A stretch of DNA of 64,000 nt from Chelonoidis abingdonii (Eukaryota > Chordata > Testudines > Testudinidae), in NCBI RefSeq assembly GCF_003597395.2, contig NC_133790.1:25247955-25311954 (forward strand), in the 5' to 3' direction. A program made the position numbers and the translations under genes. Of the stretch, positions 47,601 to 54,240 are shown piece after piece (the first letter of the stretch is position 1; each line of letters begins with the position of its first letter). The notes beneath the pieces are model-generated. The model worked only from the letters and a program-made list of their open reading frames with translations. It had not been told where the DNA came from and searched no databases.

Positions 47601-50581
47601 TGCCCTCTGCAGCCCTGACAAAGGAAATACAGAACAAAAAAAGTAGTCAAATGGGTAATGCTGGGCTTTCTTAGAGTAGTGCTTCCCACCTCCCACCCCA
47701 ATGAAGTCAAACTGAAAACAGCCAAAAAATTTCTAGGTCTAAAGTGTGTATTTATGGTCACATCGTAACATCAGAGTCAGAGATCAGACAGGAACTTAAT
47801 TACTGCAATGCAAGGGGGGAAAAAAAATCACCTTTACAACGACAAACAGCACAACTGTTAGCTCCTAATATCTGATGCCAAGCGGAGTGCATGCTCAATG
47901 GTACATATAGTCAAAAGCCCCAAATAATTTGTCACTAGGAGAGTGCTCAACATAGCACATGAAGCAAAACCCATAAAGGAACAATGTAATGTTAAGTCAG
48001 CACTGGTATGTCTAAAAGTCTACAGGAATGAACCCAAAACTCTAATACTGCCATCCCCTCTGAGAGGAATTTGCACTCCCATGTGCTAATGGAGCACTAA
48101 TTCTGTAAACAGATTAATCTGTGCTTAGCTGCCAGAAGTATAATCTGCTGTTTTTATTTTATTTTTTTAAAGAAAAGAATAATTAGTTAAGTTAGAAAGA
48201 AGCAACGGCTTTTCCCCTAATTTCTCCCACACTGTAAAAAAAAATCTAATGCAGATAGAGCACAAGAAGGATTTATCAAAATAGCTTTTAACTTGTTCAG
48301 AGCTGTAATTAGGACTACTTTCAAATTAACTACATTATTTATACAATTAATATTGGTTTCTCCGTGACAGGAAAGCTTCCCCACTGAGATACAGTTTAGC
48401 AAGATACTTAGTGCAGGGAAACTAATTAAGCATCCACTATCTTGTGTGAAAAGATTAGATTTTATTTAACAGAAAAAGGGTAAACTGCAACCTCACCATA
48501 ACAATGAGGAGCAAACTTTTTGGTGTCAAAGAAAAGCTGCTAAAATGAGACCATATATTCTGAAGCCATGGTAACATAGGCTTAGAGTAACTAAAAACTC
48601 AAGTTACAATCAGAAGTATTTACACGCTGGCCTTCTTAATCCCACCAAAGAGAAATGGTTCAAGTACAATGTTTTTTCAAATGTCGTTGTTAAAGGCGAG
48701 TAAATAACAGTAACTCCTCTTGAGGGTAGCTATATGCAATTTTGTTTTAGTAGAGATTCTAGTCATTAGTCAAGTGCTTCTATGATCCGTTCAGTGGAGA
48801 GTGTGTGTGTTTGTTTTAAAGAAACACACAATTCCCAAGTGCCTAGAATTTTGATGTGGGGTATGAAGTCACTCCTGTACCAAAAAGTAATCTTTTACCC
48901 TTTTAAGTGGAGCGACAAGGGGTTCAGAAGAGAATATTTCTTGTTATTGTTCTCTTTTCCCCACCCTTCCTACCGATCCAACATTATGGTGAAGGGGGTT
49001 ATCATTTCAGAACCTAATTTAAAGATTTAGGCCTTGATCTTACAAGCGCACTTGTACGCAGTCCCACTAAAGTCAATAGAACATCAACAAAGATACAAGG
49101 GTCCACTTGCACAGCTCCAACTACATGATAATGACCAAAGGTGACTTTTTTTGCCCATAAGTGTATCCTATCCCATATCCTTACCACTTTCATGAAGTTG
49201 AACATATCTTAAAGATTAAATTTTTAAAGTAAACTTTCATAGGCTATTGATAACAAAATTGCCAACAAGCAACACCAGACATAGCAAGTCCAGTCTGTTT
49301 ATGGTCCTCATGCATCCAATGAAGTGGGTACTGACCCACAAAAGCTCATGCTCCAATACGTCTGTTAGTCTATAAGGTTCCACAGGACTCTTCGCTGCTT
49401 CTACAGATCCAGACTAACACTGCTACCCCTCTGATACTTTATGGTCTTATGTAACTACAGATTTTGAGGGACAAAAACTAATCCCCACACCAGCTAAACC
49501 AAATCAATAAGAGGAAAAACAGAATTGTATAGATCTACTTCTTGTGAATTATTAATTTCTGAAGATAGGTACAGAATTGAGCTATTTTGTACACTGGGAG
49601 CAAATTCAAAATATATAGCAGGCCTTTTTATCAAGTCAGAAGGCAAAATGAGGTGCCTCAAAACAACAGGTTACTTTTAAATTAGTGTTATCACATGACA
49701 TTTTACAAAAGTTTCTGGCATACAAAAGAAAGAGAAAATCCTCTTGTCTCCCCAGGACCAGTCTGGCCCAGGCTCAGCCATGAGAGCTCCTGGAGCTGAG
49801 AGGATCTTGGTGTTTTGGTTGGCAGCAGGAGGGGAAAGAAATGAGAGGGAAGGAGCCTGGACAGCTCCAGCGGAAGCCAGGGGAGTGAGTGTGCCAGAGA
49901 CCCCTGTACAGGGAGTCCCGGGACAAGACAAGGAGGTACCCAGCCCCCGCTGAAATGACAAGAGAAAAGGGGGGCGGAGGGGAAGTTACTATGAGACGCT
50001 CCGGGGGATGGGGCAGAGGGAGAGGGCAGTGAGGAGCTGGAGGGGGAAGATGGAGGGACACGCCGAGAACAGGGACTAAGGGAAAGTGAATGAGGAGCTG
50101 GGAGACAAGGGGCAGAGCGAGGGTCCGCAAGTGACCAGGAGCTGCGGGGGGAGGGGGATGGACAGCCGGGAGGGGGCCGAGGGTGTGTGTCCCGTACCAG
50201 GTCCCGGATGAGCTGCCCCAGCAGGTCGTTGTCTCCGCCGCCCTCGGGCTCGGCGGCGGGTTGGACGGGCGGCAGGGGGCCGGGGCGGGGCTGCCGGTGG
50301 TGGCGGCGGCTGCGGGCCCCCGGGGCCCTCCCGTCCAGCAGGCTCCGGGCCAGTGCGAAGTACCCGGTCTCCCGCCGCTCCTCCCCGCCGCCGCCATCCC
50401 GGTGCGCGGCCAGCGGACCCCCGCCAGCTGTCCAGCCGAGACGGTGCTCCCGGCCAGCAGCTCGGAAGCTCCCCGGCTCGGCCCGCCCGCCGCCGCTTCC
50501 TTCCCTGGCGGGCTCCGGCCAGCATATCGGCCACGCCCGCGGCGGCGAAAGAGACTCCAGGTCGCTAGACCCCGCCGCCAT
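1..50581 (-). CDS. FBXW8: FBXW8 gene, partial (exons 1-7, spliced)
   Basis: F-box and WD-repeat protein 8. In known orthologues it is the substrate receptor of the CUL7-SKP1-RBX1 ubiquitin ligase. I identified it by comparing translated exons with my memory of human FBXW8, which has about 598 residues. Seven minus-strand exons (384, 105, 165, 89, 158, 197 and 210 nt) join with compatible phases into 1308 nt, or 436 codons. The product has a low-complexity N-terminus, an F-box from about residue 134 and WD-repeat sequence from about residue 240. All seven donors are GT and all six acceptors AG. The remaining ~160 C-terminal residues were not found between 1 and 7881, so intron 7 probably runs off the left edge. 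The gene is expanded by transposons in introns 2, 4 and 5. HRK lies divergently upstream, as in human. Confidence 0.93.
545..583 (+). repeat. AAT/ATG simple repeat
   Basis: AAT and GAT triplets in tandem. Confidence 0.9.
778..925 (-). mobile_element. MIR-type SINE, reverse
   Basis: The reversed MIR core is visible on the plus strand as gtgggaaactgaggaacaga followed by acttgcccaaagtcac. Confidence 0.8.
2659..2697 (+). repeat. GT/GC simple repeat
   Basis: About fifteen GT units followed by a short GC alternation, a sequence type able to form Z-DNA. Confidence 0.95.
5780..6037. mobile_element. Non-autonomous hAT-like element (gtctacac type)
   Basis: Ends gggcatgtctacac and gtgtagacattgc are inverted repeats around a GC-richer centre. 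The family recurs at 16063, 22255 and 61252 here. Confidence 0.75.
6236..7790 (+). repeat. LTR-like dispersed repeat, left copy
   Basis: Parallels 8445-9600 in order: ataaactcactacatttaac, then tcatgtgagatctta, tctggggtcaaaact, a late AATAAA (near 7480) and gtccagtgatgggctggaga. It also carries an extra block (about 7030-7430). The late polyadenylation signal and low coding content suggest an LTR. Borders are approximate and the family unnamed. Confidence 0.55.
7882..8091 (-). CDS. FBXW8: FBXW8 exon 7 (third WD-like blade)
   Basis: Exactly 70 codons, the same length as the corresponding human segment. Acceptor is ttgtag and donor is AAG|gtattt. The peptide starts VNFLHLVPDVVGSPVTIAAA and continues EDMVYLLKAEESSKVL, LPVTCLDV and AAFGVKGFGW. 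This is the last coding exon I could place. The next human segment (ILVYSLEAG...) was not seen to the left. Copies of one LTR-like repeat flank the exon at about 6236-7790 and 8445-9600. Confidence 0.95.
8445..9600 (+). repeat. LTR-like dispersed repeat, right copy
   Basis: Diverged, same-orientation copy of 6236-7790: aaaactcactacacctagc, tcaagtgaggtctct, tctggggttagac, AATAAA near 9259 and gttcagtggataaggggctg. Interrupted by the inverted-repeat element at 8710-8849. Borders are approximate. Confidence 0.55.
8710..8849. mobile_element. 140-bp inverted-repeat element (Tc1/mariner or pogo style)
   Basis: Ends cacctctatctcgatataac and ttatatcaaggtagaggtg are inverted repeats of about 22 bp. 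TA follows the right end and CA, a likely mutated TA, precedes the left. The interior repeats the GCGTTATATC motif. No transposase. It was inserted into the LTR-like repeat. Confidence 0.8.
9628..9780 (-). mobile_element. MIR-type SINE, reverse
   Basis: Plus strand shows ttttacagatggggaaactg and gcagagctaggaatggagcc, the inverse of the MIR core. Confidence 0.8.
10879..11075 (-). CDS. FBXW8: FBXW8 exon 6 (second WD repeat)
   Basis: 197 nt with acceptor tatgcag and donor TTG|gtgagt. The translation includes TVNVWSLMIGREPIHHYQH, then QRIQALAL, ATASGFQV, GYWQTIAEFEIQKL. It aligns along its length with human FBXW8 (NIWDLRTGKYPVHRFEHDARIQALAL and onward). The WD dipeptide of this blade is WS here, an acceptable variation. 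The exon finishes in phase 0, so exon 7 starts on a codon boundary. Confidence 0.96.
11303..12281 (-). mobile_element. Solo LTR with internal assembly gap
   Basis: Both edges match, in reverse, the LTR at 41990-42870: the right edge ends ctacttatgaca (the inverted LTR start TGTCATAAGTAG), and the left part shares the CCAAATCTGGAC and AGCTTGGATCTTAT stretches. The 5-bp GCAAG occurs at both borders (11298-11302 and 12282-12286) and may be the target duplication. If so, this copy lacks the last ~14 bp seen in the other copy. No internal viral genes are visible. Confidence 0.8.
11510..12173. other. Assembly gap (664 N)
   Basis: An unbroken run of N lies inside the solo LTR at 11303-12281. Comparing with the related LTR at 41990-42870 suggests the real missing sequence is roughly 550 bp of LTR. 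Confidence 0.99.
13697..13939. mobile_element. Foldback (palindromic) hAT-like element
   Basis: A 243-bp near-palindrome. Arms of roughly 105 bp start cagtgtttcccaaa.ttggga on each strand and share gtttgtttacct and acaggtcc-type blocks. A perfect 8-bp duplication GTGTAGAC flanks it (13689-13696 and 13940-13947). Open frames on both strands are artefacts of the palindrome. Confidence 0.92.
15690..15800 (+). repeat. Dispersed tail repeat
   Basis: Contains gtaagctatttggggcacag and gtttgtacagggcctcacac, a diverged copy of the repeat at 51236. Confidence 0.5.
16063..16314. mobile_element. Non-autonomous hAT-like element (gtctacac type)
   Basis: Left end gggcttgtctatgctgg, right end gtagtgtaaactaagcc. 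CCAGTGTG directly before the left end recurs four bases after the right end and may mark the target duplication. Confidence 0.7.
17185..17330 (+). mobile_element. MIR-type SINE
   Basis: Contains ggattccgttcccagctctg then tcccatttgtaaaatgg, the MIR core in direct orientation. Confidence 0.75.
18676..18881 (-). mobile_element. tRNA-derived SINE, reverse
   Basis: Reverse copy of the same SINE family: the B box reads ggattgaactc and the A box tcaaaccactgagct on the plus strand, and the tail is aaggtcattgagtccagtcc. A 15-base poly-C run (18659-18673) precedes it. Confidence 0.85.
20729..20886 (-). CDS. FBXW8: FBXW8 exon 5 (first WD repeat)
   Basis: 158 nt with acceptor ttccag and donor GATG|gtaagt. 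The peptide begins YTSGDVRLWDTRTWDY, a typical WD blade strand ending in a WD dipeptide, and ends FVRINSSLAVAAYEDG. The match to human FBXW8 is strong apart from the middle, where the human acidic ESEDEEDEPG loop is replaced by a shorter, less acidic EPVHGSADPG. The exon leaves phase 1, which exon 6 completes (G|GG). Confidence 0.96.
22255..22547. mobile_element. Non-autonomous hAT-like element (gtctacac type)
   Basis: Left end gacatgcctacactagc, right end aagtgtagacatggcc. Contains gtgctgtgtcagcgggagag, as in the copy at 5780. Confidence 0.75.
22555..22670 (+). mobile_element. MIR-type SINE
   Basis: Clear core: gcgtgaccttgggcaactca, then ctctcagtgcctcaactcct and gcataatggggttaat. It follows directly after a hAT-like element. 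Confidence 0.85.
22690..22810 (+). repeat. Dispersed tail repeat
   Basis: Copy of the repeat described at 51236, immediately following a MIR. The two together resemble a MIR with its extended tail. Confidence 0.5.
25430..25515 (-). mobile_element. MIR-type SINE fragment, reverse
   Basis: Plus strand reads tttatagatggggaaacaga then ggcagagatgttaag. Confidence 0.65.
25520..25735. repeat. Worn relative of the TAGGCACCT element
   Basis: Contains ggtatttaggaattgctgtg, ttttaggctcctaaatcag and gcctaaatacctttaaaac, like the end regions of 59803-60772. Confidence 0.5.
27295..27385 (-). mobile_element. MIR-type SINE fragment, reverse
   Basis: Plus strand reads ccattttacagatagagaaa and then agtgcttgtcca. 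Confidence 0.6.
27525..27755. mobile_element. Worn hAT-like element
   Basis: Left end ggccttgtctatatttagac, right end actgtaaacatagtcta. More diverged than the other copies of this type. Confidence 0.5.
27757..27802 (+). repeat. AT/ATAC/GA/GACA simple repeat
   Basis: A compound run of tatata, catacata, gagaga and gacagaca units. Confidence 0.85.
31834..31931. repeat. Short palindromic repeat
   Basis: A 98-bp imperfect palindrome: gatcctgtggacagttactc on the left pairs with cataagtgtttgcaggg on the right. Similar text occurs at 41425-41510 and 61535-61640. A miniature transposon is likely; the family is not known to me. Confidence 0.55.
32336..32425 (+). repeat. Retroelement tail fragment
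   Basis: The string ctgaagatgatggcgtctga, then gaaagctcgtctctttcatg and gtccaataaagattacctca, resembles the 3' tail of another turtle retroelement (Penelope-like by analogy). The family is not proven. Confidence 0.4.
34632..35181. mobile_element. Composite hAT-like remnant with foldback part
   Basis: 34632-34725 begins gccttgtctacactag. 35012-35181 is a foldback whose arms share gtagctgcac.aat, tgtagatg and tgtaaaaagt.ac. I cannot tell whether this is one element or two neighbouring ones. Confidence 0.5.
35499..35587 (-). CDS. FBXW8: FBXW8 exon 4
   Basis: 89 nt, entering in phase 0 and leaving after two bases of a Gly codon (GG|A). Acceptor is gtgcag and donor is gtaagt. The peptide NRIGAVSQLQYELGKVLCDV continues into HSCDGVVIAG. 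It corresponds to the human segment ending VLCDVHSHDGVVIAG, which opens the first WD blade. The exon is too short to stand out as an open reading frame; its homology and phase fit identify it. Confidence 0.94.
35588..36522 (-). other. FBXW8 intron 3
   Basis: 935 bp. A third of it is one hAT element (36144-36438). Nothing else was recognised. Confidence 0.9.
36144..36438 (-). mobile_element. Non-autonomous hAT element with perfect 8-bp duplication
   Basis: A 295-bp element with terminal inverted repeats caggagtaggcaacctg / ctgccgacccctg and a perfect 8-bp target duplication CAGTAGAA (36136-36143 and 36439-36446). Same family, inverted, as 62939-63252. No transposase frame. Confidence 0.92.
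36523..36687 (-). CDS. FBXW8: FBXW8 exon 3 (end of F-box and linker)
   Basis: 55 codons in phase 0, from acceptor ttttag|GTGAGC to donor AAG|gtaaaa. The peptide starts VSRTWKVLAEDEVLWYRLC and ends ECALRTNWK. This is the usual F-box ending, in which W-x-x-L-A-x-D and LW-x-x-L-C follow the helix bundle, plus the linker into the WD propeller. It matches human FBXW8 closely. Exon 4 is only 935 bp away across short intron 3, which contains a hAT insertion. Confidence 0.96.
36982..38148 (+). mobile_element. Penelope-like retroelement fragment (GIY-YIG region and tail)
   Basis: The translation at 36985-37245 shows the Cys-rich approach (PCNKACCQLCPHI) and NVIYAIVCQQC, typical of the GIY-YIG endonuclease part of Penelope/Neptune elements. 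It resumes after a CR1 insertion at about 37610 with SDIKNYNIQEPVREHFNLPG and DLKVTIL. The 3' tail at 38058-38148 has gaagtgggttttagcccatg and the AATAAATGTGTTAGTCTCTA motif. The left end (gcagagtggtagccgtgtta) is the inverse of the usual tail end. Frames are broken, so it is a relic. Confidence 0.8.
37266..37608 (+). mobile_element. CR1 LINE 3' end inserted in the Penelope element
   Basis: Encodes a LWNSLPEEVV...AFKRELDKF-type end of the CR1 reverse transcriptase. It is followed by the 3' untranslated region, with tgtcagaggatggagatgga and tggtctgacccagtacagc, ending cattcttatg. It separates two halves of the Penelope frame. An atggaca / atggcaca match at the borders may be the target duplication. 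Confidence 0.85.
41826..41989 (+). mobile_element. tRNA-derived SINE with CR1-like tail, 5' part
   Basis: Shows RNA polymerase III promoter boxes (A box around cagtggtttgagca, B box gagttcaatcc) followed by the tail ggactagatgatctcctgaggtc, which is shared with CR1 LINEs. Turtles carry abundant SINEs of this type. It is interrupted by the solo LTR at 41990. Confidence 0.85.
41990..42870 (+). mobile_element. Solo LTR inserted in a SINE
   Basis: An 881-bp element starting TGTCATAAG and ending TTTACCACA. It is flanked by a perfect 5-bp target duplication, CCTTC, at 41985-41989 and 42871-42875. Removing it rejoins the SINE tail (gaggtc-ccttc-caaccctg), which proves the borders. AATTAACC and a polypurine-rich middle are present, but no gag, pol or env. 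It is an endogenous-retrovirus or related LTR; the class is not determined. Confidence 0.92.
42871..42899 (+). mobile_element. tRNA-derived SINE, 3' end after LTR
   Basis: Continues the tail of the SINE at 41826 with ccttccaaccctgatattct and atgattct, the common 3' terminus of these SINEs and of CR1. Confidence 0.85.
44782..45582 (+). mobile_element. Solo LTR with CCAAT and TATA motifs
   Basis: An 801-bp element beginning TGTAGTGGGG and ending CCCGTTACA, with a perfect 5-bp duplication CTGAA at 44777-44781 and 45583-45587. It is GC-rich compared with the intron. No internal retroviral genes. It belongs to a different family from the LTR at 41990. It sits antisense to FBXW8, 214 bp from exon 2. 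Confidence 0.9.
44857..44940 (+). promoter_or_regulatory. LTR promoter motifs (three CCAAT-like, one TATA)
   Basis: GCCAATTAAA at about 44856, AGCCAATCAGG at 44880 and 44907, then TATATAAAGG at 44931-44940. The order and spacing fit a U3 promoter, predicting transcription on the plus strand from about 44965 towards FBXW8 exon 2. Activity is unknown. Confidence 0.6.
45797..45901 (-). CDS. FBXW8: FBXW8 exon 2 (F-box)
   Basis: 35 codons in phase 0, with acceptor ttctcag and donor CAG|gtaagc. The peptide contains NEINEVPFFDIQLPYELAL and then KIFQYL..TELGRCAQ. This is nearly identical to human FBXW8 and is the first half of the F-box, the helix bundle that binds SKP1. The Leu-Pro and Leu/Ile positions expected in an F-box are present. 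A solo LTR ends 214 bp downstream of the donor in the direction of transcription. Confidence 0.96.
46684..47013. mobile_element. Non-autonomous hAT element
   Basis: Ends cagggattctcaccctttt and gtggttgagaactgctg are inverted repeats, like the element at 58744. Flanks CTCTATGG (46676-46683) and CTCTATAG (47014-47021) match at 7 of 8 positions. Confidence 0.88.
49309..49437 (+). mobile_element. Penelope-like element tail fragment
   Basis: Contains aatgaagtgggtactgaccc, tgttagtctataagg and the ending cagactaacactgctacccc, a diverged copy of the tail found at 38058-38148. Only the tail remains. Confidence 0.65.
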
Positions 50582-51060
50582 GGCGGCCGGGCCCTCAGAA
50601 GGCCGCCGCGCAGCAGGGCCCCTCCCGCGGCGCCGGCCCCGCTGCGGGATTCCCGGCCGGGCAGGAAACCGCCGCTGCTGCAACTCAGTTCCGCCGCACA
50701 AAGGTTCCTCCCCCTTCTCACGGCAGCCAAGCCCTCGGCAGCGCCAGTGGCTCGTCGCGAGAGGAGCCGAGCGGCCGCTGGTGTCGGCAGGAGCTCGGCT
50801 CCGCTCGGGATTTGGCCCTTCGGCCGCAAACGAAACTGGCAACAGGCGGCACGTTTATTTGATCCCTGAAGCCCACCTCCAAGCGCCAGCCCCTGCCAGG
50901 CAAATGGCCCCCCAGGGCCCGGCCCCTGAGCGCCGGCCCCAGGCTGTCGGTGTGGTCAGGTGTTGTCCGCAGTATTCACGGCGCGTTTCTTGTTCCCCGT
51001 TCCGTGAGAGCCGCCTGCCGGGTGTCCTCGCGTAGTTCTGATAGCCCTGGCCCTGCAGAC
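50180..51060 (-). promoter_or_regulatory. FBXW8: CpG island and probable FBXW8 promoter
   Basis: Very GC- and CpG-rich, in sharp contrast to the AT-rich introns. It covers exon 1 and about 480 bp upstream of its ATG, the usual arrangement of a housekeeping TATA-less promoter. The transcription start cannot be fixed from sequence. Long overlapping open frames on both strands here are a by-product of the GC content. Confidence 0.75.
50198..50581 (-). CDS. FBXW8: FBXW8 exon 1, coding part
   Basis: 128 codons from an ATG in a strong Kozak context (GCCGCCATGG, minus strand) to a donor reading GACCTG|gtacgg. The end of the exon (GGGDNDLLGQLIRDL) matches the human GGGEQLVDQLIRDL segment just before the F-box. 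A TGYFALARSLLDG stretch resembles human ALAQRLLEG. The first ~60 residues are Gly/Ala/Arg/Pro-rich and do not resemble the human start (MDDYSLDEFRRRW). A KRRR-rich peptide closer to the human N-terminus appears in another frame at about 50470-50534. The start is therefore uncertain, through either a base error in GC-rich sequence or real divergence. The exon ends in phase 0, fitting exon 2. Confidence 0.8.
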
Positions 51061-51235
51061 CCTTCCCCGCCTGTGGGACGCTGCTCGCGCTCCCCTGAGT
51101 AAAGTTATACGGGATTAGGCGTTTGCAGGGTCCGTACATTGGGAGCCTTAGGCTTTGATCCTGCAATTTGACCCACAACCTGTGTGCCTGGGAAGCCCCA
51201 AGGATACCAGCTTGCAAGACTCAGGACTCTACCTT

Positions 51236-51361
51236 GCAAGCTGTTTGGGGGCAGGGACTGCATTTATGACATCTGTATAGTGCCCACCACCATGAGGGCC
51301 TGACCCTGACTCCAGGAGAGGCTACTGTGCTAAAAATGATAAAAATATAAATAAATAAATG
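51236..51361 (+). repeat. Dispersed tail repeat
   Basis: Reads caagctgtttgggggcaggg and catctgtatagtgcccacca and ends in an AAATAAATAAAT tract. The same arrangement occurs at 15690-15800 and 22690-22810 (agctctt.gggacag, tttgtacagcaccaagcag). It is a widespread amniote SINE/LINE tail; the family is not assigned. Confidence 0.5.
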
Positions 51362-51769
51362 CTTGTAATAGGGTGACTGCTGTCCCTTGTCTTAAGGGAC
51401 AATCCTTATTCAGTTCCTTATCTCCCCCATCCCGTATCAAGTTAATAGGAGAGGTTCCTTGTCCCATATTTCAGCAATAACCAGGCAAAGGGTCATACAC
51501 TATATTCAAATAAGCCAACTATAATACTGATTTTTACAAGAGGAGCCAGTGCTGACAGCAGACCACCAGGATGATGTGTCAGTCTGTGGCTGTGGGGTCT
51601 GTCAGGATGCTGCATGCCCAAATAGCCATGATGGCAAAGAACACCCAGTTCCAAATGCAACTGGCCAAAACACTGCTCTTCATCCTATTGGACACAGATG
51701 AGGCCATGGTGATGGATGCATTCATGATTTTCCAGCCTTGATTATTACAACTCATTATCTCTAGGAATG

Positions 51770-52010
51770 AAGCCACACATCGTGAGAAAGCTCCAAATGG
51801 TACAAACAGCAGCCTGCATGTTTAGCAACACAGGATTCAGTGAGCACATTACCTCAATGTTCTGCCCTCTGAATTAGTTCCCCACTGAATATAGAGTGCA
51901 GCTCAAACTCTCTGTCCTCACATTCAAAGAACTGCATGGGGTTGGCTCCAACTACCTGAGAAACGCCTCTCCCTCCATGACCATGGTGACATCCTAAGAC
52001 AGCTGCATTC
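51770..52010 (+). mobile_element. L2-like LINE fragment
   Basis: The broken translation KLQMVQTAACMF ... EHIT ... EYRVQLKLSVLTFKELHG matches the C-terminal end of L2/CR1-type reverse transcriptases. An in-frame stop precedes FPTEYRV, so this is an old relic. Confidence 0.65.
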
Positions 52011-54064
52011 CACAAGAACAATAAAACCATCGCCCAGTCAGGGCAGACTCCTCAGTGCAGGAAAGAGGACATTCAGATACAGCCTATCTGCTGCCAGAGA
52101 TAACAATGACCATCAGCCTCGCCACTTTCAGAATTACATGTAAAACTGGTTTCTTCATCTTAGCTTTTCTGCGCTTTCTTCTCCCTCGCACACACAGACT
52201 CAACATAACACCTGCGCTTACACACATGAACAGAAAACTGTAAACAAATACAGATGGAGATTGTTACTAGTTCTGGTTTGACATATATGGGAAGCATTCA
52301 TATACTTCAGTGATAGGGTCTATAGAAGTGCCTAAATAGACAGAATATTGATGTGTTGAATTTCACTTGGAAGCTCATGCAACAGTGGTGTAATGTGGTG
52401 CTGGTGGCCACTCCTGCTAAGCAGCAGGCCTCAGATTTCTTCCAAATGATCTCCAAGGGTAGCCTACGTATTGCCATAATGGGGACCAATTCTCTGCTGG
52501 AGTAAATGAGTTTAGCTGCATTGACTTAATTGGACTTTTTCTCCATTTACATTAGCAGAGATTTTGAGGCATGGTCTTCAGTGCATAGAGTACAGTCTAG
52601 TAATCTAATCAGGAGTTCATAAAGGTACAGTCACAGGGGCAGAAACCAACCATGTCATACACTGTAGATGCTTTTCCCAAACACCTCTCTCTTGGCTAGG
52701 TGAAGTGTCAGCTAGTTTCCTCTCATCCACTTCCTGTCATGCCCAGGCAACTGGGAAAGACATTGCATCATCTGGGTTTGATTAAAATAGACAGAGCTGC
52801 TGTCCTCTGCACACTGATGGGACCACAGCTACGTATATTTTGTACTCCAGGAAACATTTTCTTGAGTGGGGTCCTAATTAATTCTCTTTTGAAGGAAACT
52901 GACATTAACTATCTGAGCCAGCATCAGATTGGGTACCTGATTCATTTTACTAGCCATGAGGGGCATGGTTCCAGCTTGCAAGAAGATGCCTGCTACAACA
53001 GTACATCCAGGACTCCCCTGACTATACCTCAGCCAAGGAAGATGTGGCCTGGGGAGCAGTGCAGAGCCACTGTGACTCTTCACAAAGGCCCTCACCTTGC
53101 ACAGATTCACCAAGATCCTTGAGATCTCCTTGGGCATTCTAAATCACCTGCAGGTTTTTAGAGGAGATAATCTTTTACCCTGTGCTTTAGAGTGGGTCCT
53201 CCAGGAAGTGTAGAGATGCCACAATTCCTTGGATACTCTTCATGCAATCTTGGGGTTTCCTGTGATAAACTTTCTGCTGGGAGCAGAAACAAAGAAGCTC
53301 AGGAAAGGGCAGTCCTAGGCTGCAGCCAGAGAATAATAGGAAGTTTCATTACTTGAGTTCTGTACATAGTTTCCAGTCTTAATAAAAGGTTCAGTTTTAA
53401 ACTCATCAGCTGGTCAGAAAGATACCACACAAGCCACAGAGTGATCAATGAGTTTCCTGACTCTAGAATAGATTTTCCTTTTGCAAACCACTATATGGAC
53501 CTAGAATCAGGAAATGTCTCCCACACCACCCAACTGAGAATGGGTGGAAATATCTGAGAATCCCACTGGGCCCGAACTCTGCACTGGGAACTTCCCAGCT
53601 CCAATTTGAATACATCTTTAATTGAGTTTTCTGGCAGGAAAAAATGTGTGTGATTATTAATCCTTACTTCCCTTGCTTTTTAAAGATTACATTCTTCAGC
53701 TGAAGACTGAAAACTAGCACTGAAATATGGCCCAGGCACTTAGCATTTGCTTCAGGAGGTGCAGCTCGATGGACTAGCGTCAATCTGACCACTGCACATG
53801 TCCTCTGAAACCAGGTGAAAATGAAATCAAACAACAAAAAATCCTCAGTAAATCTAATTCTGGATCGATTTCAAATTAACTTTTTACTTTTACGGCAAAA
53901 TAATCTTTTTTAATTTACCAAAATTATAATATTTGTTGAAATTGGTAAAACAATGGATCTTCACTGAGGACTAATTGTTGGCAAAACTTTATGTTAAAAG
54001 GTATAGATGGGGTGGTACCAACAATTCTCTCTCTATGGAGTGGGATACTCTAATATTTCCTTTG

Positions 54065-54240
54065 TTGGGGGGAGGGATAGCTCTGTGGTTTGACCATTGG
54101 CCTGCTAAACCCAGCACTGTGAGTTCAATCCTTGATGGGGCCACTTAGGGATCAGGGTGAAAAATTGGTCCTGCTAGTGAAGGCAGGGGACTGGATTCAA
54201 TGACCTTTCAAGGTCTCTTCCAGTTCTAGGAGATTGGTTT
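54065..54240 (+). mobile_element. tRNA-derived SINE
   Basis: Same structure as the SINE at 41826: A-box-like agctctgtggtttga, B-box gagttcaatcc, and a tail ggactggattcaatgacctttc. It sits in the FBXW8-HRK interval. Confidence 0.85.

Larger units (their letters stand above)
45902..50197 (-). other. FBXW8 intron 1
   Basis: 4296 bp with a hAT element (46684-47013), a Penelope-like tail (49309-49437) and unclassified AT-rich sequence. The interval 48050-48420 contains several TAAT-type motifs without repeats. Confidence 0.85.

Noticed and set aside
49703..50197. Extension of the exon 1 frame beyond the donor
   Set aside because: Homology stops exactly at GACCTG|gtacgg and exon 2 continues the protein in phase; the rest is intron read-through.
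50183..51035. Plus-strand open frames of 228-282 residues opposite FBXW8 exon 1
   Set aside because: Composition-driven frames in a CpG island, with no recognisable domain; the minus strand carries the FBXW8 homology and splice donor.
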